From Symbiodinium microadriaticum (taxonomy: Eukaryota > Sar > Dinophyceae > Suessiales > Symbiodiniaceae), in the NCBI GenBank assembly GCA_001939145.1, contig LSRX01000052.1, forward strand, positions 730,696 through 794,695: a stretch of DNA of 64,000 bases. The letters run 5' to 3'. A program made the translations under genes and the position numbers. The notes below the pieces were generated by a model that was not told the DNA's origin, searched no databases, and was given only the letters and a program-made list of their open reading frames with translations. This document shows, piece by piece, positions 29,743 through 38,800 of the stretch. The first letter of the stretch is position 1, and each line of letters begins with the position of its first letter.

Positions 29743-29930
29743 CTGTTGGACATCTTTTTGCGACGACGCTTCTGCCGCTGGTCTTGAGCAGGGGGTCCCT
29801 ATCCTTGGAATCCGCCCTTGAAGTGTTGAAGCTCTGCCTAGCACGGGGACTGAAACTCACCTTAAAGGTTTGTCGAGGGTTCGGCTGTAGGGTTTTAAAA
29901 CCCTCACAATTAGATTGCCGAGCCTCATAG
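29743..29930 (+). CDS. Leucine-rich coding exon
   Basis: Sixty-one codons: L-F-A-T-T-L-L-P-L-V-L-S-R-G-S-L-S-L-E-S then A-L-E-V-L-K-L-C-L-A-R-G-L-K. Helical, no family recognised. A minus-strand 61-codon frame overlaps it. Confidence 0.35.
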
Positions 29931-30103
29931 TACCCTTTGTAGTACTCTTTATAGTAACCTTTTGGGGAACCCTGAGACTTAAAGAAGTCCTAAAGCTTGG
30001 GTCGCAAACCCCCAAGCGCTACATTCCGTCAGCCTCATCGCTAAACCCAAGTAGCCCTAAACCCGGAACCCCTAAACCCCCTAAGCCCTAAACCTTAAAC
30101 CCT

Positions 30104-30178
30104 GCGTCACCGAGGCATTTCTTGACGCCCCAAGCTGCCTGCGAGCTCAACTGCCCTCGCGGCTGGACGGAACAAGGA
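30104..30178 (+). CDS. Cysteine-rich (furin-like) exon with GTATGG donor
   Basis: F-L-T-P-Q-A-A-C-E-L-N-C-P-R-G-W-T-E-Q-G, ending AG|GTATGG at 30,178/30,179. F-L-x4-C-x3-C-P-x-G-W is the repeat ending. C-strand repeats precede, G-strand repeats follow. Confidence 0.65.
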
Positions 30179-30484
30179 GGTATGGACCTGAAGGACGTGG
30201 GGTTTCAGGGTTTAGGGTTCAGGACCTGCCTTTGGGCCCGGCAGTAGTTTTGGTTTTAGGCTATGTGTATACTATATAATATACCCCGACGCCCTGTTGT
30301 CAAGGCCCTTATCGTACTTTTGGGCTCCAAGGTTTGTCGGTGGCTGCAGCCTAGGGTTTAGGATGTAGGTTGTCCCTAAACACCCACACCCTGAAACCCT
30401 TACCCGCAACCCCCAAACCCAGAGAGACAAGACCTTCAATAAATGAGAACATCATCTCACTCGTAGGGTTCCTTGACCTATTGC

Positions 30485-30545
30485 CGAAACCCTAAACCCT
30501 AAACCCTAAACCCTAAACCCTAAACCCTACCCTAAACCCTAAACG
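30485..30545. repeat. CCCTAAA tract
   Basis: Nearly pure C-strand 7-mers. Confidence 0.95.
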
Positions 30546-30702
30546 TCCTTTGTCAGACAGCATGAGCGGGCGTTGAAAGGAGTTTTGAAAACTTATAAGC
30601 CCTATAAACCCTGAACCTCTAAACCACGGACCCCTAAGCAGACAAGCTTCAACAATTCAGCACTGAAGAGCCAAAACTAGAGTTTAGAGTCTGCTTTTGT
30701 CG

Positions 30703-30833
30703 GTGTCAGCATACGCCCCCGACGTCCTGGCATTTGCATCATCGCTTCTGCGTGGTTGCGGGTTCTTGTCAACATTGCCGCGACCTGCGCCGACGGGAAT
30801 TGCCGCGCAGACATTCGGATCCGTGGAGCAGAA
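30703..30833 (+). CDS. Coding exon, frame undecided
   Basis: All three + frames are open over ~130 bp. Candidates: Y-A-P-D-V-L-A-F-A-S-S-L-L-R-G-C-G-F-L; a hydrophobic one with I-C-I-I-A-S-A-W-L-R-V-L-V-N-I-A-A; and F-C-V-V-A-G-S-C-Q-H-C-R-D. The last has C-x5-C-x2-C spacing. GC-rich DNA partly explains the openness. Confidence 0.35.
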
Positions 30834-30835
30834 CC

Positions 30836-30935
30836 CTATAAACCCTATAAACCCTATAAACCCTATAAACCCTAAAACCCTATAAACCCTAAAACCTTAA
30901 ACCCTAAACCCTAGAACCCTAAACCCTAAAACCCT
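30836..30935. repeat. CCCTATAAA then CCCTAAA tract
   Basis: Six CCCTATAAA 9-mers followed by 7- and 8-mers. Confidence 0.95.
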
Positions 30936-30938
30936 AAA

Positions 30939-31001
30939 ATGATCGAGGCTGAGTTTCCTCCGCGAGCGCTTCGCCTTTCAGGGGTAGCGGAGCTGCGATG
31001 A
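30939..31001 (+). CDS. Short coding exon
   Basis: M-I-E-A-E-F-P-P-R-A-L-R-L-S-G-V-A-E-L-R, TGA, placed between C-strand (ends 30,935) and G-strand (starts 31,012) arrays. Confidence 0.4.
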   Translation: MIEAEFPPRALRLSGVAELR

Positions 31002-31011
31002 TGCTACTGAC

Positions 31012-31142
31012 AGGGTTTAGGGTCTTAGGGTTTTAGGGTTTTAGGGTTTTTTGGGGTTTTAGGGCTTAGGGTTTTAGGGTTTAGGGTTTTAGGGTTTTAG
31101 GGCTTTAGGGTTTTTAGGGTTTTAGGGTTTAGGGTTTAGGGT
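31012..31142. repeat. TTTTAGGG 8-mer tract
   Basis: G-strand array dominated by TTTTAGGG. Confidence 0.95.
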
Positions 31143-31199
31143 TGAGGAGCAGCAGTGGCAAGGACTATGGGAGTGTGCCTCGTCTGCGCGTGGATGTAG

Positions 31200-31517
31200 A
31201 TGCGCCGGCTGGGAAAGATCGTCGAGTTCACCAAGACTCTGCACGACCTCCCCATTCTCAGGATCGAACACAGGAAGTGGCACAGGAAAACGTGTGGTCA
31301 CCTGTTGGGTCCACAGAATCAAGGCCCTGAAGAAGTCAGATTCTTTCTTGTCGGCTTGCTTGACTTCCTGCTTACTCCCTGCTTCCTAAATACATCCATA
31401 CCAGACCCTAAACCAGTTTTCACACGCATACGAGACACAACACAATTCCTTACAAAGCTGCATAAAGCCTCACGATCGACGACCACCATCTTCGGAACGT
31501 CGGCACGGCAACATTAG
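31200..31517 (+). CDS. Hypothetical protein, 105 aa
   Basis: ATG-started frame: M-R-R-L-G-K-I-V-E-F-T-K-T-L-H-D-L-P-I-L, then E-E-V-R-F-F-L-V-G-L-L-D-F-L-L-T-P and a Ser/Thr/Arg-rich tail. The middle could be a short membrane helix. An in-frame stop lies immediately upstream of the ATG; real exon limits may differ. Family not recognised. Confidence 0.4.
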   Translation: MRRLGKIVEFTKTLHDLPILRIEHRKWHRKTCGHLLGPQNQGPEEVRFFLVGLLDFLLTPCFLNTSIPDPKPVFTRIRDTTQFLTKLHKASRSTTTIFGTSARQH

Positions 31518-31564
31518 CTAGGGCAGTTAGGCCCTGGAGCCCAAACTGTCTTGCCTTGCCGTAC

Positions 31565-31700
31565 CCTAAACCCCTAAACCCCTAAACCCTAAACCCTCAA
31601 ACCCTAAACCCTAAACCCTAAAACCCTAAACCCTACACCCTACACCCTAAACCCTCAACCCTAAACCCTATACACTATAAACCCTCAACCCTAAAACTGC
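31565..31700. repeat. CCCTAAA tract
   Basis: C-strand array with CCCTACA and CCCTCAA variants. Confidence 0.9.
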
Positions 31701-31707
31701 GGTTCAG

Positions 31708-31798
31708 AATCTGAAAACGCGCCTGTCGACGAAGGAGCCCGGGACCTGCGTCCCGTGTCCCGACAACTGCGGGTCTTGCCAGAGCTTGCAGGCCGGAG
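31708..31798 (+). CDS. Cysteine-rich (furin-like) exon
   Basis: After GCGGTTCAG: K-E-P-G-T-C-V-P-C-P-D-N-C-G-S-C-Q-S-L. C-x2-C-x3-C-x2-C core; GT at 31,799 is a plausible donor. C-strand upstream, G-strand downstream. Confidence 0.7.
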
Positions 31799-31919
31799 GT
31801 TGTGGTGTTTTCGGGTTTTGTGGGTTTAAGGGTTTTGGGGTTTAGGGTTTAGGGATAATTAGGGGTTTCGGGATTTTTAGGGGTTTAGGGTTTTAAGGGT
31901 TTTGGGACTTTAGCTGTGT

Positions 31920-32690
31920 GATGTATCGCAAGGGTTCCGAAGTTGTGTTGTTTTCATGGTTCTCTTGTATCACTTTTGAAGATTTCATAGCCTTCTTGGA
32001 TTGGTATTGTTAAACGGCTCGGCGCTTCCACTTCCACAGGGTTGTTTCGGTAGTTCGGTAGGTGTCAAAATAGGTTTCGTTGGATTTTCTGAGGGGTTCG
32101 ATAAGGGACGCATAGAAGAAGAGGGAGGCTTTGTTTTTGCCGGCTTGATTCGGTAGCGAAGGATCTATGGCTCGGTTTCTGGCGTTAAGCCTTTAACAGG
32201 TTCCTCGAAGGGGTTCTAGGTTCTTGAGGTCTTACAGTTTAGGTTGCTACACTAGGCTTTTCGGTAATACCAATATGCTCATTGTATCTTGGGTTCTCTT
32301 TTATTTTCGTGATATTAACATGATTGCCGTCAGTATTAACGAAGCCCCTGCCTCCTTTATTGAAGACTTGACAGCCATCCGGACATGATGCTCTTCTAAA
32401 GAAAGCTAAGAAGGCGTGTTTCTTCTTTTTCCTCAGTATTAAAGGACCTGATCGCTTCTGTACCTACTAGGACAGCCATACATGCTTCCTTCCATCCGAG
32501 CTCCCCATCGAAAAGGTCGAATTTCATGTTCTTTGAACCGTCAGCTGTATGAGTTTGGGGTTTAGGGCTTCGAGGGTTGTATTCGCCTGGGCTTTAGGAT
32601 TGTGTTTATTGTTGTTATAACTCTTTGCTCAATGCTGTGGTTTTAAGTGTCAGTCGTCGACTCTCCCCCCGCCCCCNCCCGCCCCGCTAG
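31920..32690. other. AT-richer stretch without recognisable genes
   Basis: Unique sequence with few telomere-like units. A short frame E-A-P-A-S-F-I-E-D-L-T-A-I-R near 32,342 is the only exon-like hint. A C homopolymer with an N lies at 32,667-32,690. Confidence 0.5.
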
Positions 32691-32881
32691 CTGTTTCATC
32701 TAAACAGAAACACTACGTCTTCGTCTTCGAGTTACCCCTCAACCCTCTGCCAACATGCCTTCGTGATATAGGATCAGTATGCACTCAGACCCCAGCCCTC
32801 AACAGTCGACAACAAAGCCTAAACCCTGAACCCTAAGTTTCTGAACTCGAACCCTTAGCGTCGCACACTAGACGTGTGCAG

Positions 32882-32947
32882 GTCTGCGAGGAGTGCAACA
32901 ACTTCTTCTACCTTCATCAGGGCGTTTGTATGAAGCGCGCTCCCTAG
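32882..32947 (+). CDS. Cysteine-rich (furin-like) exon
   Basis: After CGTGTGCAG: V-C-E-E-C-N-N-F-F-Y-L-H-Q-G-V-C-M-K. C-x2-C-x4-Y-L-x4-C matches the repeat middle. TAG at 32,945. Confidence 0.65.
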   Translation, partial: VCEECNNFFYLHQGVCMKRAP

Positions 32948-33124
32948 ACGGACGAGTTCAGCATGCACTGTGAACCCTAAACCCTTAAAAAAACTAAAGC
33001 CTAAACCCTAAACCCTCAACCCTAAACCCAAAATCCGAGCCCCAAGGTCGGGCTGCCAGTTCGTTTGGGATTTTGGCTCCTTAGGTGCTTAGCTCGTTGA
33101 ATCAAAGCTGCATGGGAGTTCACA

Positions 33125-33220
33125 CGGTTGATGGTATAAATCCTGCATTTAAGGAGTAGACCATGATTACTAGAGTTTAGGGTCCGTAAGGTAATGCAGG
33201 ATTGGCATCATCAACTGTAG
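33125..33220. mobile_element. Introner-like family I1 copy
   Basis: CACACG|GTTGATGGTATAAATC on the left and CATCATCAACTGTAG|G on the right, that is G|GT ... AG|G. Confidence 0.8.
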
Positions 33221-33499
33221 GTGAGGGTTTGGGGCTTGTACTGAAGACTGAGCATTCAATTGGTAGTACTATTCCATGGGCTACCCACTAAGTTCACTAT
33301 GGCACATTATACCCAGAAGCCTGAGCCAAGAAGCAAGGTTTAGGGTCCCCTAAACCCTAAACCACGGTTTACGTTTTAGGGTGCAGCCGGTCGCCCCCGA
33401 GCCGAAACAGTTACTACCATTGCGGAAGTGGTCGTCGGAGGTCTGAAATTCTACAGCTAATCCTAAGCCCGAAGCCTTGAACCCTGCATTTTTACCCCC

Positions 33500-33617
33500 T
33501 GAACCCTAAACTCCAAACCCTAAACCTAAACCCTAAACCCTAAACCCCTAAACTCCTAAACCCCTAAACCCCTAAACCCCTAAAAGCCGTCAACCCCTAA
33601 ACCCTAATTCCCCTAAG
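33500..33617. repeat. CCCCTAAA tract
   Basis: C-strand array dominated by the 8-mer CCCCTAAA. Confidence 0.9.
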
Positions 33618-33677
33618 CCCGAAAACCCGGAGCTCCGCATCCCTGAATCCCTCCAAGCCCCCCCCCGAGAGTCCTAA
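33618..33677 (+). CDS. Short Pro/Glu-rich exon
   Basis: P-E-N-P-E-L-R-I-P-E-S-L-Q-A-P-P-R-E-S, TAA, between C-strand and G-strand (33,690-33,820) arrays. Confidence 0.35.
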   Translation, partial: PENPELRIPESLQAPPRES

Positions 33678-33821
33678 GCCCATAAACTATTCGGGTTTAG
33701 GGGTTTACGGGTTTAGGGGTTTTTGGGCTTTAGGGGTTTAGGGGTTTATGGGTTTAGGGGTTTTAGGGGTTTAGGGGTTTAGGGGTTTAGGGGTTTTAGG
33801 TGTTTAGGGGTTTAAAATCTG

Positions 33822-33908
33822 GGGTTCTGTCACGAAACCTCAGACCCCCTAGGCCCCAAATCAGAATTCGCGGTAGGGGTCGTGAACCGTCGTTGCTTAT
33901 GTTGTTAG
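33822..33908 (+). CDS. Possible cysteine-containing exon
   Basis: F-C-H-E-T-S-D-P-L-G-P-K-S-E-F-A-V-G-V-V then N-R-R-C-L-C-C, TAG. Protein-like; four cysteines, no furin spacing. Confidence 0.35.
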   Translation, partial: GFCHETSDPLGPKSEFAVGVVNRRCLCC

Positions 33909-34234
33909 AAGCTGTTGTTGGATCAAAGGGGGGTTATGGACTCTGATTTCGCAATATCCCCATACCCTAGACCCTAAACCCTACACCCTATACCCTACAC
34001 CCTAAACCCTACACCATAACCTTAAGCTGAAACCCCCCAAAACTTAAGGCTTGCAGCAGGCAGCCGAACCCTCGTCCCCTCCAAGCACCCTCATAGAAAG
34101 CCCATTCTAGGACTTCTGTACAGTTGTGTGTAGAAGTTGCTCTTTTTCTCAGTGGCCGGACAGGGTTTCTATAACCCTAAACCCTAAATCCTAAACCCTA
34201 AACCCTAAATCCTAAGCCCCTCTCGGGTTTTCAG

Positions 34235-34279
34235 GGGTTTGAGACAGGAGCCTCAAAGCAGCTGAAGGACTCCTCTTAA
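34235..34279 (+). CDS. Short coding exon
   Basis: After GTTTTCAG: G-F-E-T-G-A-S-K-Q-L-K-D-S-S, TAA; C-strand upstream, G-strand downstream (34,285-34,370). Confidence 0.35.
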   Translation, partial: GFETGASKQLKDSS

Positions 34280-34392
34280 AGATTCAGGGTTTAGGGTTTA
34301 GGGGTTTAGGGGTTTAGGGTTTGGGGTTTGGGGTTTAGGGGTTTAGGGTTTGGGGTTTAGGGTTTATAAGGTATATTTCATATGTACTTCAG

Positions 34393-34500
34393 GCAAAAGG
34401 CATAGACCACGTAAAGGAATTCTCTGGGGTGCAAGACGCACTGCTTACATGCCTTGTCTTTTCTAGCCGGCTTTTTTACGGAGAAGCAGTTCTAGTTTAG
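34393..34500 (+). CDS. Coding exon with hydrophobic end
   Basis: After TACTTCAG: A-K-G-I-D-H-V-K-E-F-S-G-V-Q-D-A-L-L then C-L-V-F-S-S-R-L-F-Y-G-E-A-V-L-V, TAG. Good composition; unknown family. Confidence 0.45.
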   Translation, partial: AKGIDHVKEFSGVQDALLTCLVFSSRLFYGEAVLV

Positions 34501-34591
34501 GGTTGAAGGTTTAGGCCTTGTGGCTTTGACTCCAGCTTAGGAGCCCTGAGACTCATAAACCCAAAAAGAGCTCTCTGGGGCCTTGAACTAA

Positions 34592-34683
34592 CCCTAAGGG
34601 TCCATGTGCCCAAATAGTATATATTTTGGCCTTACTTAAAGTAGTCCCTATAAAGGTATTTGGGTGCATGGACCCTTAGGGTA
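34592..34683. mobile_element. MITE family A copy
   Basis: Arms CCTAAGGGTCCATGTGCCCA and TTTGGGTGCATGGACCCTTA. Confidence 0.85.
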
Positions 34684-35523
34684 AGATCAGATCAGAGCTC
34701 AGGGGGTCAGACACTGGGAGCAGCCCCTAAACCGTCAACCCTCAACCCCAGCGAGTCAGAAACTTGGAGCCGCTTGTTACTAAGGGAAGGTTTAGGTACT
34801 CAGCTTTCAAAACTTCTCAACCCTAAACCCTTACCCTAAGGCCCAAAATGGCCCAAAAGCCTGCTATTGTATGGTCTTTGCGCCCAAAAGCCTTGGAATA
34901 AGAGCCCCTGGTGAGCCTGAAGGTTCCTAAACATGGTTAAACACGAACCCCAAACTCAAAAAACACGAAGTTCCGTAAACAATCGGAACCCCCAACCGCC
35001 CCACGAGGATCCAGGTACCTAATGGCCACACACTCCCCCAAAGACAAACCTAGTCCATAGTCCCTCAACCCTAAACCCCTCGTAGACACCGAGGGTTTCG
35101 CATGTCTCGCATTGTGTGTGCCTGTACAGGCAAGACGAGTCCACCACACATTAAACAAAAAACCTAAACCCCAAACCCTCAACCTTAAACCGTAGTCTAG
35201 GGGTCGGAATACTTAGACTTCAGTTCCTTTACGGTTGAGGGTTCAGGGGACTTGCGTTTGTGAAACCGGGTTTTTTTGCAAGAGATCTACAAGGGCTCTA
35301 TGTTAGGGGTTTGCCGGGTTCGGAGGGTTTAGTCTATGGGCCTTAGCGGCCTTAGCAATTGGAACAGCATTTGGGACATCTTATGGCGCTATGAATTCAA
35401 TTACACCCCATGTTAGAGTCAACATTGCTCCAAACCCAAGAGAAAAGCTGGTTTCCTAAACCCTACAGCCTACAGCCTAAACCCCAAACCCTGAACTGGA
35501 ACCAAACCGGGCGCCACACATCG

Positions 35524-35638
35524 AGGTCCTGTCCGTTGCACTACTACGAAGTCGAGGCGGAAACATGGAATCCTAAATCCTCAACCCTAAATCGGCTATC
35601 CGACCACTCTACAGACAAACCGTCCATGTTTCACTACG
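35524..35638 (+). CDS. Cysteine-rich (furin-like) exon split by introner I1
   Basis: R-S-C-P-L-H-Y-Y-E-V-E-A-E-T-W (C-P-x-x-Y-Y ending), then hydrophilic residues to F-H-Y. The frame continues across the element at 35,639-35,740 as G-L-P-V-D-P-W-V-A-V-A and ends inside the LINE 5' end at TGA near 35,798. Confidence 0.55.
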
Positions 35639-35740
35639 GTTGATGATATAAATCCTGCATTACCCATAATAAGGAATATACCATAATTTCCATAGTTTAG
35701 GGTCCTTAAGGTCATGCAGGATTTATATCATCAACAGTAG
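35639..35740 (+). mobile_element. Introner-like family I1 copy, consensus type
   Basis: TACG|GTTGATGATATAAATC on the left and CATCAACAGTAG|G on the right: a 102-nt GT-AG intron-shaped palindrome. Splicing it out keeps the frame open on both sides. Confidence 0.85.
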
Positions 35741-35763
35741 GCCTCCCAGTGGACCCTTGGGTT

Positions 35764-35785
35764 GCCGTAGCCATTTTGGCTCAAG
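35764..35785 (+). other. Dinoflagellate spliced leader (DinoSL) sequence
   Basis: The 22 bases begin GCCGTAGCCA and end TTTGGCTCAAG, matching the conserved DinoSL that is trans-spliced to nuclear mRNAs in dinoflagellates. The next base is the start of the element leader. It is not followed by a donor GT, so this is a cDNA-derived relic and not an SL RNA gene. Confidence 0.95.
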
Positions 35786-35825
35786 CTGAATCCAGCTGAC
35801 GAGCTTTCTGTAGGGTAGGCGCGGC

Positions 35826-38800
35826 ATGCAGTCGCAATGGGAAGCTCCCAGAGGTGCTCTAGACACGGCGGCTTGGCAAAATGAGCTTGCGCAGCTGGCG
35901 CGTGAAGATCTTCCAGGCGATGCAACTCACTTTAGTCGATGGGCTGCTTTGGCAATGCGCAGGGATCTTAGGGCAGTGATGGCTGAGATGCCACCTCATG
36001 GGATTTCAGCTCTGCCGCCATCAGTGCCAAATTTTATAGAGTTTGAAGCGTCAATTAGACGCACTCTTGGTGTCTTGGAGGGCCGCTGTGCGCAAGCTGC
36101 TCATGGACTGGCACTGAACAGACTGTTTGGGCCATGGGAAGGAGGCTTAAACCCCGGTGAGACGCCAGTTCCTGCAAATAAATCGGTGGTTTTGCCCGTC
36201 ATGCTTGCGTCCTGGAATCTGCGGGGTGCTTTCTCGCATGGTGGCACTGAGTCACACGTGTGGTCAATTGCTAAAGTTGTTGCTAAGTTACAGCGTGAGT
36301 CCGTGGCAGCAGCTGTAATTTCAGACCCACAGCTTGCTCCCGGTATGCAGTGGCCTGAGTGGACTGGGTATCGCTTCTTTGGGGAAAGAACTTCTCATCC
36401 TTCAAGTGTGGCTCTCTTAGTGTTGGATGAAGCGATTGACATTATCAGGCCCATTAATACCGTGGGTGATGCCAGAGCTATTTGGTTTGAAATTTTAGTA
36501 GCTGGAGGTGACGGCCGCTCAAGAACCGTCCTTTGCCTGGGTGCGTATGCAGTTCCCCCCAACCACTTACCGGTTGAACGCCGTGATTTCTGGTCAAAAC
36601 GACAACGCGAATTTGAGACTTTGAGATGTGATCAAAAATTTGCTTCTGCCGAAGTTTTAGTTTTGGGGGATCTCAACCTGCACTTGGCGGCCCTCTCCGC
36701 TAAGGATCGCAGTTTGGAGCGACCTGTAGACAGGGAAATTGCTGCTGTGCTAACAAGCCGGAATGCTTTCAATTTGCAGGTACGAAACAGGGAAAACCAG
36801 CCTACGCATGTGTCGGGAAGTACCCTTGATTTGGTTTTTTCGTCTGCTTTACTGTTGGCAAGTGTTCGCGTCAGCGAGCTACCGAGCACGGTGATTCGTA
36901 GTGACCATGCCCTTGTTTTAGTATCTGTGCCCGGGGAGATCAGCCTGAGTACGTCATCCCGCCCTGTAGGGCGCTCGCAGTGGATGAACAGCATGGATTG
37001 GGAATCTGCCTTTAGTAGAGTGTCTGCTTGCCTCACCTTTGTAGCAGCATGGTGTCAATGTATGTGTTCTAGCCAAGCTGTTCGGCAGTGGGTTGCAACT
37101 GGGACGCATAAGCGGCTGCGGCAAGCACTCTTGGATAGGGCATACTGGTGGAGGACTTCGCTAACAGTTGTGGCAGGCCATTTAGAGGGCTTAGTGCGAC
37201 TTGTGCCCCCGGGTAGGAGTCCCAGCTGTAGAACAAAAGATCAGTTGAAAGCCTGGTTCAGTCATCTCTTTGAGGAATTGGAGGATGAAGCCTTTGATCT
37301 TGATGAGGCCATTGCCAAGATTGACTTGCAGTTTTCCCACACCCACCTCTCTAAGTTACAGCTCCTGGCTTCCCGTGACCCTGTTGCCGCGCAACGTGTG
37401 CTGAGTGGCCTGCTTAAACCGAAGCGTGCCCTACAGCTCAATCTGCATGATGAGGAAACTGGTGAGCAGCTATACTTAGAAGAGTCCTTAGCAGCTCTTG
37501 AACAGGATGTGCTTTCAAGAGGCTCCGCTGCATGCAGTGGCAATCGTGAAGTCACTAAAGCGGTTGAAGCTGAAATCGTTGCTATCAGGGCTGCAGCATT
37601 GGCAGAAACAAGGAATGATGACAGTGTTTTTGCCCCTTTGGAGGTTGTTTCGCACTGCTGCGAAACTTTGTTGCTTGGCAAGGCGTCCTTCAGGTTGCCT
37701 CGTGCGGCAGCTCGACATGCCACCAATATAGGAATTGTCGTCGTTTGGTCTTTGGTTAATTTGGTTGGGTGCCTTTGCCTGGTTCCATCATCTTGGGCAA
37801 GGGAAGTGACACCAATTCGCAAGCGAGGGCCGCTGCAAGTCGATGACCTTAGTAATCTTCGTCCAGTATCCTGTGTTTGTGAGGTTGAATCAGTTTTTGA
37901 TGCTGTGTGGCTTTGGAGGTGCAGGGAGCGCATTGAAGGTTACCTGGGCTGCCAACAACACGGCGGACGCTGTGATTCCTTGATCATGGCACTGTCCATC
38001 ATTGTTGCGGCACAACTTCGGTCTAGCTCCAACCTTCCCACCTTAATCAAAAAGGCCGATTTGTGGCAGGGTTTTGACCTTACTTGGCGATCGGCTTGCC
38101 TCCTGCATCTGCGACTCGCGTCAGTACAGGGGCGAGATTGGCTCCTACAAGACGCTGCGTTTAGGGCAGATAAATTTAGGGTTAAGTTGTTGCATTTAGT
38201 TGGACCCTTGCGGCAGCTCGCTGAAGTTGGTGTAGGACAAGGCAAACGTGCTTCAGTGCACTTGTTTAATCTGGTTGCCAAGGGACTTGCAGACATGGCC
38301 AGCATGAGCCCTGGAGTTGGCCTTGGGTTCACTGCCAACGAAGTACAGTTAGCCTTGAATAGCACACCTGCTTACTACAACACGCACGAACACGTGCAAG
38401 TTGACAAGCTGCCCGAGGTCCTTGGCCAGGTTTCTAATTCCCTAGGGCTTTTCCCGGTTTTGTCTAGTGAACCCAGCCATTCCTCCCACTCTGCAACTGT
38501 TGCAGAAAGACTCGTGGCCTTGGAATTTCTGGCAAGTTCCAAGATGAATCTGTTGCAGTTTGTGGATGATGTTTTTTCCTTACAATCAACTGCGTTTGGT
38601 ATCAATCAGGCTTGCAAAGCTGACAACTTATTCTGTCATACTTGGAGACATAAGTTTGCTGGAGGGTCGAAACGTCAAAGCGTGCTGGCCGTGAACTGCC
38701 AATTGGCACCGGCCTCTTTGGTGGTACCGGTGCCTGACGAGGTGCCGCAGATAGTGAATCTGATGTCCGTTTTGGGAGTTAAGGTTGATTCTGATTTAAG

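Noticed and set aside
35764..35785. SL RNA gene
   Set aside because: No donor GT and no Sm-site-containing intron follow the 22 bases; a LINE leader does.
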